The translations under genes were made by a program, and so were the position numbers. The notes beneath the pieces were generated by a model. It had not been told where the DNA came from and made no database searches. It saw nothing but the letters and a program-made list of their open reading frames with translations. This document shows positions 28,397-38,561 of a stretch of DNA of 64,000 nt, one piece after another; position 1 is the stretch's first letter, and each line of letters opens with the position of its first letter. This DNA comes from Phytopythium helicoides (Eukaryota > Oomycota > Peronosporomycetes > Pythiales > Pythiaceae). The stretch lies in NCBI GenBank assembly GCA_024867545.1, contig JANFNE010000052.1:1-64000 (forward strand), given 5' to 3'.

Positions 28397-31018
28397 TCAC
28401 CTTCCTCGCTTGTCCTCAACCTCGCGACTCGGAAGCAAATCAAACAACACAGATGCCGTCGCAGTAGCTCCCTTGCGTGGCAAAACACTCGATAAACGCA
28501 TGCGAGCTGCCTTGTCCTCATAGCGTGCATTCAGATCGGCCTCCACTTTTGTCTTGCCGTCCCACCACGCCAAGTTGGCAAGCGTCCTCAGCTCTTTCAT
28601 TGTTGGAGACGCCAAAAAAGACCACGAATACCCCCATTGCTCTGCGTCTGGGGCGAACATCCCTCGAACACACAGCGCAAAATCGTCGACCCGCACAGAC
28701 GCACCCGTGTTGGTCCTCTTTCTCGTATTCCCCACTCCTGCCATCAACACACACTTGTTGGGGAATTGATTGGTCGCGCGCTCACGCAGACTCATATAAA
28801 GACGAATCATCTTGTTCACAGGAGTGAGATGAAGTGGATGCGCGCTGTCGAACACGTACGAAGGAGACAAACAATGGAGTGCCGAATGAGGAAACTCACT
28901 GTCATGGTCAGCGCGATTCTTCACTTGCACCAGCACAAACGACACTTCTCTGTCGCGAAATATCGGGAGGAGCAAGTCGGCTCCCCTCGTGCTTTGGTTG
29001 TGTGGCATGATACCAGCTGCGCGGCGCTCCAACATCCTCCACAAAAAGTCGTCGGTTGGTAACTTTGGCACGTCCACAAAGTGGCTATAGCCGATCTTCC
29101 ACCCCTCCCATGTCTGCAGCCACGCTTCGCATTGTTCATGATAGTCTGGATCCTGACTTGACTCGTCTGGCTTTTGCACTACCGACACACCATCACACAA
29201 AACCGCGTCTTCACCGATGAGCATGCGAATGAACTCCGAGACATCACAGAACTGACCAGCAAACACAAACGCTTGCTCCTCTTCTCGCGTTCTCACACCC
29301 TCTGCACGCATCATTGTCGCGTCCATCGCCAACAACAGAAAGATGCGAGCCACGAGTTCGCCGATATTCCCCGCGTCAACCATTCCTTCGATCAGCATAC
29401 TCTTGAACCGAGGCAAAAGGTGGGTAGTCAGCGCCGGCGGATCCAGCTGATACCAAATGCGCGACGCACCGAACGTCAAGATCGGGTCCGACGAGTAGTT
29501 GGTGAGATGCATGTCGTTCTTGTACCCGACGTAGTGGAGAACACTCATCAAGTCGGCAACCATGCGAGGAGCCATCGGGTCTCTCTCTCGTGGACGCAAT
29601 CCGGCTCGACAAAACAGTGCAGCTACGCCGTGGAGAGTGGTGTCGTTGTAGCTTTTATCCTTCTGAGCAGCTTCCCCGATCAGTAGCTTGGAAGAAGCAA
29701 ATCGATTAAGCTTTTTCCTCCTCGCATCGAATGAGTCACCTCGCGATACCCCATGCCACAGAGGACGACCGAGGGAAACAAGAGCCAACCAAACACGCTC
29801 TGGGTCCGTCTCCAGCACTCGGTCCATACTTGAAGTTCCATGAAATGGCGACGAAGGGAGCCGCATCATGACGTCCATCGTTTGCGTCAGGACGAACGGC
29901 GGGAACAAAAACGTATTTGGATCCCCTCGAGATGACGGATCATATCGAAGAGCTGGGGTGGAGTCGTGCACTATAGGCACTATAGGGCTTGTGTCGACAA
30001 GCACCGCGAAGACCATACCGTTGACAGCGTTGACTACGGGAGATCTGAATACCATCCTGAGCGCTCTCTGCAACATTCGAAACGAGTTGATTCTGTTCAC
30101 ATCCGTGACCTTCAACAGAGCTCGAGCCTCATCAATAGCCAACACGAGAACCGGCACTTTCGTCTTCGTTCGCGTCTTGCTCGTTTCAAAGTGTGGACTT
30201 TTGGAAGCTCTGGAGTCCGGTATTTGGGACGCACTTCGGACCGACAGCTCTTCAGCCAGTCGTGTGTCAAGAGTCTGACCGTTTATCTTTGGGTTGGAGA
30301 AGAGATGCAGCCATTGCTGTGATGCTGCGGAGGGGTGGTCAATCGCATACTGGAACAGATCAGCGAGCTTGTTCTTGATACTGTTCTCATCTCCAAAAGG
30401 ATCGAAGAGCCAATTACCCAAAGCGGGCGTTGCACACGGATACCCAGTCGATCCCACGGGGTCACGCAGATTGACGTACAACACCTTCATGTCGAACTCG
30501 TAGCCACCGCTGGAGATTGTGTTGCCTTGTGCGGTGAACTCGGCGAGTCGCTGTAGCACACGACTTTTGCCAAACCCCGAGCTTTGGGTTATCGTCGTGT
30601 AGGGAGACGTATAGGAGGAGGGAGACGCGTAGTAGGCTGCACAGCATCGAGCGAGATGATCCCGAAAGAATGCGTCAGCTCCTTCAACGTACTGTTGTTG
30701 GAAGGCTTGTGCTGTCGTTTCAAAGGTGGAGTCGGGATCGACGCTAACAATCTGTTCGGTGTTGTGTAGGTTGAGTGCGGCGAATGCGGCTTCAACTACC
30801 TTAGTCAGAGCTTCCTCATGCAGGATGAATTGCGCATACGCGGTACAAATGGCAGCTCTGATCTCTTCTTTGACGTCTTCCGCGCCTTCAGCGAGTTTGA
30901 TTCTCCTCTCAATGCTCGGTGACAGCTCACAATAGTCAACTTCGACACCTTCTTCGATCAGAGAGTTGTAGATGACCGCGGAGAGCACACTAACGATGCT
31001 TTGCTTCTTGACTTCCAT
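28397..31018 (-). CDS. Crinkler/RHS-type P-loop NTPase + REase-fold protein, gene 7
   Basis: 873 codons, start MEVKKQS and end EDKRGR. This is the only minus-strand array member with the MEV-type start, so pair 4 is turned round relative to pairs 1-3. The N-terminal segment is DVKEEIRAAICTAYAQF as in genes 5 and 8, and the linker is the SRASKSPHFETS type of genes 2 and 9. The NTPase and nuclease motifs are complete. Confidence 0.85.
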   Translation of the reverse strand: MEVKKQSIVSVLSAVIYNSLIEEGVEVDYCELSPSIERRIKLAEGAEDVKEEIRAAICTAYAQFILHEEALTKVVEAAFAALNLHNTEQIVSVDPDSTFETTAQAFQQQYVEGADAFFRDHLARCCAAYYASPSSYTSPYTTITQSSGFGKSRVLQRLAEFTAQGNTISSGGYEFDMKVLYVNLRDPVGSTGYPCATPALGNWLFDPFGDENSIKNKLADLFQYAIDHPSAASQQWLHLFSNPKINGQTLDTRLAEELSVRSASQIPDSRASKSPHFETSKTRTKTKVPVLVLAIDEARALLKVTDVNRINSFRMLQRALRMVFRSPVVNAVNGMVFAVLVDTSPIVPIVHDSTPALRYDPSSRGDPNTFLFPPFVLTQTMDVMMRLPSSPFHGTSSMDRVLETDPERVWLALVSLGRPLWHGVSRGDSFDARRKKLNRFASSKLLIGEAAQKDKSYNDTTLHGVAALFCRAGLRPRERDPMAPRMVADLMSVLHYVGYKNDMHLTNYSSDPILTFGASRIWYQLDPPALTTHLLPRFKSMLIEGMVDAGNIGELVARIFLLLAMDATMMRAEGVRTREEEQAFVFAGQFCDVSEFIRMLIGEDAVLCDGVSVVQKPDESSQDPDYHEQCEAWLQTWEGWKIGYSHFVDVPKLPTDDFLWRMLERRAAGIMPHNQSTRGADLLLPIFRDREVSFVLVQVKNRADHDSEFPHSALHCLSPSYVFDSAHPLHLTPVNKMIRLYMSLRERATNQFPNKCVLMAGVGNTRKRTNTGASVRVDDFALCVRGMFAPDAEQWGYSWSFLASPTMKELRTLANLAWWDGKTKVEADLNARYEDKAARMRLSSVLPRKGATATASVLFDLLPSREVEDKRGR

Positions 31019-31299
31019 TTTGTTTGCGTTGGTGCAGTTCGACTTTTCTCTCTCGACGCAGATGTGGGAATGCAATTAGGACGAGATCGAGCAAGGCAGG
31101 AATGACAACTGTTGATGATTGATAATAGTACTGTTCCGTCAAAACTCGATTTCGGCGAAACCCGCGGCTTCAGTCATCGTCTTTCACTTGAGATTTCCGA
31201 GCCCTTTCTCCACGAAAACCTCACTTCACTCACGAAAGGTCGGCATATTCAAGCAAGCCAATTCTTCTTCGGAGCATCGATTGCCGGGATCGCGGCCAA
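31019..31299. promoter_or_regulatory. Divergent promoter, pair 4
   Basis: 281 bp, the reverse complement of the pair 3 promoter to near identity. It serves gene 7 on the minus strand and gene 8 on the plus strand. Confidence 0.5.
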
Positions 31300-33921
31300 A
31301 TGAAGTCCATCAAGAAGCAAAGCATCGTTAGTGTGCTGTCCGCTGCCGCTTACGACGCTCTGATTGAAGAAGGTGTCGAAGTTGACTATTGTGAGCTGTC
31401 ACCGAGCATTGAGAGGAGAATCAAACTCGCTGAAGGCGCGGAAGACGTCAAAGAAGAGATCAGAGCTGCCATTTGTACCGCGTATGCGCAATTCATCCTG
31501 CATGAGGAAGCTCTGACTAAGGTAGTTGAAGCCGCATTCGCCGCACTCAACCTACACAACACCGAACAGATTGTTAGCGTCGATCCCGACTCCACCTTTG
31601 AAACGACAGCACAAGCCTTCCAACAACAGTACGTTGAAGGAGCTGACGCATTCTTTCGGGATCATCTCGCTCGATGCTGTGCAGCCTACTACGGGTCTCC
31701 CTCCGCCTATACGTCTCCCTACACGACGATAACCCAAAGCTCGGGGTTTGGCAAAAGTCGTGTGCTACAGCGACTCGCCGAGTTCACCGCACAAGGCAAC
31801 ACAATCTCCAGCGGTGGCTACGAGTTCGACATGAAGGTGTTGTACGTCAATCTTCGTGACCCCGTGGGATCGACTGGGTATCCGTGTGCAACCCCCGCTT
31901 TGGGTCGTTGGCTCTTTCATCCTTTTGGCGAGAACAGTATCAAGAACAAGCTCGCTGATCTGTTCCAGTATGCGATTGACCACCCCTCCACAGCATCACA
32001 GCAATGGCTGCATCTCTTCTCCAACCCAACGATAAACGGTCAGACTCTTGACACACGACTGGCTGAAGAGCTGTCGGTCCGAAGTGCGTCCCGAACACCG
32101 GACTCCAGAGCTTCCAAGCATTTGCACTTTGAAACGAGCAAGACGCGTACGAAGACGAAAGTGCCGGTTCTCGTGTTGGCTATTGATGAGGCTCGAGCTC
32201 TGTTGAAGGTCACGGATGTGAACAGAATCAACTCGTTTCGAATGTTGCAGAGAGCGCTCAGGATGGTATTCAGATCTCCCGTAGTCAACGCTGTCAACGG
32301 TATGGTCTTCGCGGTGCTTGTCGACACAAGCCCTATAGTGCCTATAGTGCACGACTCCACCCCAGCTCTTCGATATGATCCGTCATCTCGAGGGGATCCA
32401 AATACGTTTTTGTTCCCGCCGTTCGTCCTGACGCAAACGATGGACGTCATGATGCGGCTCCCTTCGTCGCCATTTCATGGAACTTCAAGTATGGACCGAG
32501 TGCTGGAGACGGACCCAGAGCGTGTTTGGTTGGCTCTTGTTTCCCTCGGTCGTCCTCTGTGGCACGGGGTATCGCGAGGTGACTCATTTGATGCGAGGAA
32601 GGAAAACCTTAATCGATTTGCTTCTTCCAAGCTACTGATCGGGGAAGCTGCTGATGAGGATAAAAGCTACAACAACACCACTCTCCACGGCGTAGCTGCA
32701 CTGTTTTGTCGAGCCGGATTGCGTCCACGAGAGAGAGACCCGATGGCTCCTCGCATGGTTGCCGACTTGATGAGTGTTCTCCACTACGTCGGGTACAAGA
32801 ACGACATGCATCTCACCAACTACTCGTCGGACCCGATCTTGACGTTCGGTGCGTCGCGCATTTGGTATCAGCTGGATCCGCCGGCGCTGACTACCCACCT
32901 TTTGCCTCGGTTCAAGAGTATGCTGATCGAAGGAATGGTTGACGCGGGGAATATCGGCGAACTCGTGGCTCGCATCTTTCTGTTGTTGGCGATGGACGCG
33001 ACAATGATGCGTGCAGAGGGTGTGAGAACGCGAGAAGAGGAGCAAGCGTTTGTGTTTGCTGGTCAGTTCTGTGATGTTTCGGAGTTCATTCGCATGCTCA
33101 TCGGTGAAGACGCGGTTTTGTGTGATGGTGTGTCGGTAATGGAAAAGCCAGACGAGTCAAGTCAGGATCCAGACTATCATGAACAATGCGAAGCGTGGCT
33201 GCAGACATGGGAGGGGTGGAAGATCGGCTATAGCCACTTTGTGGACGTGCCAAAGTTACCAACCGACGACTTTTTGTGGAGGATGTTGGAGCGCCGCGCA
33301 GCTGGTATCATGCCACACAACCAAAGCACGAGGGGAGCCGACTTGCTCCTCCCGATATTTCGCGACAGAGAAGTGTCGTTTGTGCTGGTGCAAGTGAAGA
33401 ATCGTGCTGACCATGACAGTGGGTTTCCTCATTCGGCACTCCATTGTTTGTCTCCTTCGTACGTGTTCGACCGCGCACATCCGCTTCATCTCACTCCTGT
33501 GAACAAGATGATTCGTCTTTATATGAGTCTGCGTGAGCGCGCGACCGATCAATTCCCCAACAAGTGTGTGTTGATGGCAGGAGTGGGGAATACGAGAAAG
33601 AGGACCAACACGGGAGCGTCTGTGCGGGTCGACGATTTTGCGCTGTGTGTTCGAGGGATGTTCGCCCCAGACCCAGAGCAGTGGGGGTATTCGTGGTCTT
33701 TTTTGGCGTCTCCAACAATGAAAGAGCTGAGGACGCTTGCCAACTTGGCGTGGTGGGACGGCAAGACAAAAGTGGAGGCCGATCTGAATGCACGCTATGA
33801 GGACAAGGCAGCTCGCATGCGTTTATCGAGTGTTTTGCCACGCGAGGGAGCTACTGCGACGGCATCTGTGTTGTTTGATTTGCTTCCGAGTCGCGAGGCT
33901 GAGGACAAGCGAGGAAGGTGA
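31300..33921 (+). CDS. Crinkler/RHS-type P-loop NTPase + REase-fold protein, gene 8
   Basis: 873 codons, start MKSIKKQS. Residue landmarks: Walker A QSSGFGKS 146-153; Walker B LVLAIDEA 291-298; GELVAR 553-558; GADLLLP 679-685 with Asp681; VQVKN 697-701 with Lys700. The N-terminal segment equals that of gene 7. The C-terminus reads REAEDKRGR, and one position in the nuclease half differs from the other genes (VSVMEKP for VSVVQKP). Its 3' end faces the intact cullin-3 gene 356 bp away, probably the original junction from which the spacers were copied. Confidence 0.85.
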   Translation: MKSIKKQSIVSVLSAAAYDALIEEGVEVDYCELSPSIERRIKLAEGAEDVKEEIRAAICTAYAQFILHEEALTKVVEAAFAALNLHNTEQIVSVDPDSTFETTAQAFQQQYVEGADAFFRDHLARCCAAYYGSPSAYTSPYTTITQSSGFGKSRVLQRLAEFTAQGNTISSGGYEFDMKVLYVNLRDPVGSTGYPCATPALGRWLFHPFGENSIKNKLADLFQYAIDHPSTASQQWLHLFSNPTINGQTLDTRLAEELSVRSASRTPDSRASKHLHFETSKTRTKTKVPVLVLAIDEARALLKVTDVNRINSFRMLQRALRMVFRSPVVNAVNGMVFAVLVDTSPIVPIVHDSTPALRYDPSSRGDPNTFLFPPFVLTQTMDVMMRLPSSPFHGTSSMDRVLETDPERVWLALVSLGRPLWHGVSRGDSFDARKENLNRFASSKLLIGEAADEDKSYNNTTLHGVAALFCRAGLRPRERDPMAPRMVADLMSVLHYVGYKNDMHLTNYSSDPILTFGASRIWYQLDPPALTTHLLPRFKSMLIEGMVDAGNIGELVARIFLLLAMDATMMRAEGVRTREEEQAFVFAGQFCDVSEFIRMLIGEDAVLCDGVSVMEKPDESSQDPDYHEQCEAWLQTWEGWKIGYSHFVDVPKLPTDDFLWRMLERRAAGIMPHNQSTRGADLLLPIFRDREVSFVLVQVKNRADHDSGFPHSALHCLSPSYVFDRAHPLHLTPVNKMIRLYMSLRERATDQFPNKCVLMAGVGNTRKRTNTGASVRVDDFALCVRGMFAPDPEQWGYSWSFLASPTMKELRTLANLAWWDGKTKVEADLNARYEDKAARMRLSSVLPREGATATASVLFDLLPSREAEDKRGR

Positions 33922-34276
33922 GGCGTAGGGAGGGCCTAGGACAAAAGTGGAGTTGTCAAGGTTTGGTAGCGTTTCCTTATTCTGAATGTCTTCTTTCAAA
34001 GTTCTTTCAATTCCTCTATTTTGGAAGTGTTCTGTGTTGTGGAATTGTAGTGCAGAACGCCGAGTTCGATTATTGGTGCGGGCTATCGTTGAAATGAAAA
34101 CGCAGCAAAGAACGTGATGAAATTCTGGACGATGTGATGAAGGTGACCTTGCTTCTGGTTTGACATTAGCCTCGGTTCACAATGAGGTGCGTGGTTCCCG
34201 CTTGATGGTCTGCTTGAGGAAAACGTAAACATGGACGAATGGATAGGATCAACATCAATGAATGACTTCGGTGGGT
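33922..34276. other. Spacer between gene 8 and cullin-3
   Basis: Convergent 3' flanks of gene 8 and cullin-3. The cullin-3-proximal part (about 34080-34276) recurs in every spacer block that carries a cullin-3 tail. Nothing coding is visible. Confidence 0.6.
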
Positions 34277-36792
34277 TTACGCTAAATAGTTGTACACCCG
34301 CCGGTCGGCCGGGCTCCGCTGGAGGTACTCGCGCTCGATCAGGCTCTCGATGCGCAGCTTGATCAGCTGCGGGGATGGCGTAAAACGCCCGGCCATCTGA
34401 CGCGTCACCTCGGCAATCAGCTGGTTGTGAGGCATCTGCTTGCGTGTCTTCATGATGCGGACTATCGCCGCTTCCACTGAACAGCGTCGAGGTGTATGCG
34501 TTAGAGACGTTGATACAAACCCAGCAACTAGCAGCAAACAACACAAAGCACGCACCAAGATGCTTGCGGTCCTCGGCGACTGTCGGTGGAAGCGCATCCA
34601 CCGGGTGCTTCGAGGCAATCCCCGCCATGGCTGGGAGCAGCGACGATTCTTTCTGAGACACCAGCGGTATCCGCACTCGGTGCAGCTTCGACTTGTATCC
34701 GTCGTTCACGGTGAATGAGTCCACCTCCTCGTCGATGCGTTTCCCCTTGGAGCTCTTGACCAGAATCTTGTATTTGGGCGTGCACAGCGATATCAGGTGA
34801 CGCTTGAGGTCGCTCGCTTCAATTCCAGTGCACTCGGCTAGATCCTTGTAGCTCCACTCCGACTTGTCGTTGAACAGCATCAATATGACTGCTTGATATG
34901 TCGACACGCTCAGTTCATGACGGGATTTGGCACCGCCATCTTCAACTCCGCCAAAGAAGGTAGCTCGAACATCGACGGTACCCATATTCACTAGCCACGC
35001 GAGCTTCCGACCGTTGTGACGTGCCAGGTAAAACGTCTCAAACGAAGAGATCATCTTCGTCAGTGCCGACGGGAGCGTGCACATTGGGGACATCTCTGTC
35101 GGCCAGAACCCGCTCGTCAGAACTTGGACTGAGAGAGGAGGAGCCAGGTCGAGCAAAAAGTCGTTCGACTGAAGGAGGCTCGTAGCATTCGCGTTCCGCG
35201 CGTTCGTGGTCGACACCTTGCGGTACAGCTCCATCAAGTCCTTCGAGATACTCATATCCTTGAACATCCCTTCGAGCTTGGACGTGAACTGGTAGCCACA
35301 CTCCGCTTTAAGTTTCGAGATCACTAGCTTCTCGGCCTCGTCGGACGTTCCGCGACCACTTAACAGCCGCTTCGCAAGCAAGAGTTTATAGAATTCCTCG
35401 AACACGTCCTTGTCTTGCAGATAGCGGAACAGCGCAATCACCTGCGTGACTCGAACGTCCATTTCCTCTTCAAGGCGGCTCTTCGATCTCAGCAGCTCGT
35501 CTAGATACTGTGCCAAGTATCCAGCACACACCGTGCTGGTGTTCATGAAGCCTTCAAAACCTTGCTTGATGCTCTTGTGAAATTGCGGGTCTTCGAAAAA
35601 ACACTGCGATAAAAACGTCACAAACTTTTCTCGCAACGCAAGCATCTTCTCGACGAACTGGGCTGCGTCCAATGCAGTCTCTGGGTGCGACTGCGTCTTG
35701 ACCAGCTCCTCTCCATGAGACTTGATGTAGCTGAACACGCAGTCACTAATTTCATTCAGCGTGCTAGGGACCCGACGAAAGAGTGTGTACATGCGTCGAA
35801 GTGCGTCGATCTTGTTGTCGCGGAAGAGTGCAACGCAGCCAGTGTTCTCCATCTCAACTAGCGCCTTGGCCGGGTTCTTGATCAGTTGCGTCTCCACAAT
35901 GCCCTTGAGTTTGTGCTCTGTGGTCGAGTTCAGGTAGTTTGTCACTCGCTGCCCTTCTTCCAGCAGCCGCTTTTCTGCTTGAATCAGGTACTCTGGACAA
36001 GTCGCCATGTCTAGCGTCGACTGCGCCTCCGCCCGGTAGAACTCGAGCGTGCGCTCGAGAAAGTAACACTCAAAGTCGTCTTCGTACACTGTGTTGGCGT
36101 GGACGCCAAGGTCCACGAGCATGCGAAGCACATTCTTGATAAGACCGCGGTCGATGAGCTCGCCATTGCGCTCGAGATCAATGTTGCGCAGCAGCAGGTT
36201 GCGCAGGCGCTCCCGAATCATCGGGTTACGCGCGATCGTGTCGCGGAAGATGTAGAGCCCGCTGTCGTAGACGGGAGCCTTGCGCTTCTGCGTGACGTAG
36301 GTCCGATCCTGGGTATCACCCACCAATATGTCAGCACTTTTGGCGACTTACAGAGTCGAATATCCGACCGCAGCTCACCATGTACATGAGGATGTCGCGC
36401 ACCATGGTCATGATGACCTGGTGGTCCGCCCACTTGAGGTTGAGCACGACGAGCAGCTGGTCGTCCGGCGCGGCGCCGACCTCTCTTGCCGTGGCCTCGA
36501 GGTGCTCCGTAATGACGGCGATCACGCCGTCGTAGAGCAGGTCTCCGTGCTTATGCAGCACCAGGTTGTACGAGTTGCTGCGTGTGGATCACAGCTCGTC
36601 AGCGCCTCGTCCTCCTTCCTCAACCCAGCAGGCGCGGTCCCCCCACCGGTAGAGCTCCTCGAACGAGAGCTGGCTGGCGTTGTGCGAGAAGATCTCGTTG
36701 ATGGCGCTGCGCAGCGAGGCCCAGATGGCCTGCGCGCGCGCCAGGTCCATGCCCATGTTCTGCCGGTACGGCTTGATCACCAGCTTCTTCAT
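34277..36792 (-). CDS. CUL3: Cullin-3-like ubiquitin ligase scaffold (intact, four exons)
   Basis: Exons are 36647-36792, 36379-36577, 34556-36308 and 34277-34476, with introns of 69, 70 and 79 bp in compatible phases. The 765-residue product is the usual cullin-3 length. Recognisable segments in order: LSFEELYR then LVLHKHGD near the N-terminus, RDILMYM at the second junction, [16 protein letters not shown] in the cullin-homology region, the winged-helix end with VRIMKTRK (neddylation lysine), and the terminal YNYLA. By family knowledge it bridges BTB adaptors to Rbx1 in a CRL3 E3 ligase. ATG 36792 is chosen; an in-frame ATG at 36882 could add 30 residues. It is head-to-head with the SPF30-like gene and is the parent of the cullin-3 fragments in the array. 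Confidence 0.92.
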
Positions 36793-37127
36793 GTCGGCGC
36801 CTGTCTCCTCGGATGGATCCTGCCGCGTTTCTCCGTCAGTTCTCGGTCCCCGGAGCCCGCGAGCGTCCCCAGCGCCAGCCACAGCGCTCCGCTATGCGTC
36901 TAGCGCCTCCACGCAGCGCCACGTACCTCGCCGGTCGCCCTGGAGCCTCTGCCGTCGCGCAGCTCCCCCCACCTCACCTTCCGCCGCGAAGGATGATGTG
37001 GCGGAAGGATTTCCCTTCCGCGAAAGTGCTATACGGCCGATGGGTTGGGATTGACATAATGTGACTAGTTGATGCACTCGCGTTTTGTCAGTTCTGCCGG
37101 TAGTGGCGGGCCAAACGGGCAGGGAGC
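36793..37127. promoter_or_regulatory. Divergent promoter of CUL3 and SPF30-like gene
   Basis: 335 bp. The 8-mer CCTTCCGC occurs at 36977-36984 and 37014-37021, and in inverse orientation (GCGGAAGG) at 37001-37008. The last two form an inverted repeat with a 5-bp gap. The arrangement is visible in the sequence; a binding protein is not known. Confidence 0.45.
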
Positions 37128-38291
37128 ATGGCGGCCGAGACGAGTCTGGAGGAGCTGCAGGCGCGGCTGGAGACCTTCACGGAGCAGCTGCAGGGCATCC
37201 ACGAGCTGCTGCAGCGCGACGCGGAGAACGCCGAGTTCCTGGGCATCGCGGCGGACCTCGTGGAGGTCATCCGGCTCACCAAGGACGCGGTAGGCGGCGG
37301 TGGATGGCTGGCGGTTGCGGAAAAGGCTGGGGCTCACTTTCTTCGCTCGCTAGATCGACCTCAAGCTCGCGGCGGAAGCGGAGGACCATGGAGGACAGCT
37401 GACAGCGGCGGTGAAGGCTCCAGGTGCGCGGAGCTGCTCGCCATGAGCGCGGGAGTTTGAACTGACTGGGATGGACGAGCAGAGCTGGCGTTTGGGCCGG
37501 GAGACGTCGTGGAGGCGCAGTCCAAGGGCGTGTGGTACCCCGCGCGCGTCGAGTCGGTGACGGCGAGCGACACGTTCAACGTGGTTTACCTGGGCTTTGG
37601 AAACAAGGACGAGCTGGCGGCCACGGCATTGAGAGCCATCGACGTGGACGCCAAGCACGCCGACCTGCCCGAGAGGCAGCAAATCAACGAGGGGTTCAAG
37701 TGCGAGGCCAAGTACTACGTCGACTCGCAGTACTACGCTTGCTCAGTAACTAAAGTCACTGCCTACGGCTTCCAGGTGCTGTTCGAAGGCTATGGCAACT
37801 CAGAGGAGGTGCCGTTCGAGTACATGCGGCCGCTCTCGACAGTGGCGGACGCGACGGCAGCAACCTCACCAGCCTCCACCAGCGTTTCTGCTATGGAAAA
37901 ACCGGCTGCGGCACGCGCTCCTGCCAAGTTGGCGCCCGTTGTGATTGAGAAGCCTATCCAGATCCCAGAGAACCTGCAGATCCTTCCGACAGACACAGAA
38001 GCCGAGAAAGAGCGCAAGCGCAAACGCATCCGCGCTATCAAGAGCCTCAACCGACACAAGAACATTGACAATGAGCGCAACGTCAAGCAACACGACTGGA
38101 AGGCGTTCCAGCACAAGGCGATGAAGAAAAAGGTCAAGGGAGCCAGTGGCGTTCTGTCCAAGCGCGGCACGAGTATGTTCGCGTCGCCTGACTCGGTGAA
38201 CGGACGCGTCGGCGTCGTCGGAAGTGGCCAGGGCATGACTGAGTACCAGGACGCACGAAAGAAACTCAAGCGAGGTGCTCCCGGCACGTAA
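37128..38291 (+). CDS. SPF30/SMNDC1-like Tudor splicing factor
   Basis: Exons are 37128-37289, 37354-37423 and 37483-38291, giving 346 residues. The N-terminal ~60 residues resemble the SPF30 coiled region (ending EVIRLTKDA). Two Tudor-like segments follow, about 78-131 (GDVVEAQSKGVWYPARVESV) and 149-195 (CEAKYYVDSQYYACSVTKV). The basic C-terminus has FASPDSVNGRVGV and MTEYQD, a signature of SMNDC1/SPF30. Family members bind symmetric dimethyl-arginine on Sm proteins and act in tri-snRNP recruitment in the nucleus. Human SMNDC1 has one Tudor domain; the second segment here may be an extra one. The middle exon was chosen because it alone gives matching phases. Confidence 0.85.
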
Positions 38292-38561
38292 TCTTGTCAA
38301 TAGATTAAGGCTCGCTTGTTGGCAAAACGACGAAACCTAAGGCAGTGTGAATGTAGTTCTTACGTTCATTACGCCTCGGATGGAACAGTAGAAGGCACCG
38401 AGCTGAAGCCGGTTTCCCAATACTCATTCAAAAAAACAAATACCTCATGTCAAGATACTGACACTCCCAGCCTCGACATGAGGTAGCCTCATCAAGCAGC
38501 GCAACCCACGAATGACAACATCAATTCTTGATTGCACTGATGAAATGAGCCCAACCACTTT
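38292..38561. other. Spacer between SPF30-like gene and gene 9
   Basis: Convergent 3' flanks. The CCTAGGACAAAAG flank that follows most array genes is absent here. Confidence 0.5.
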
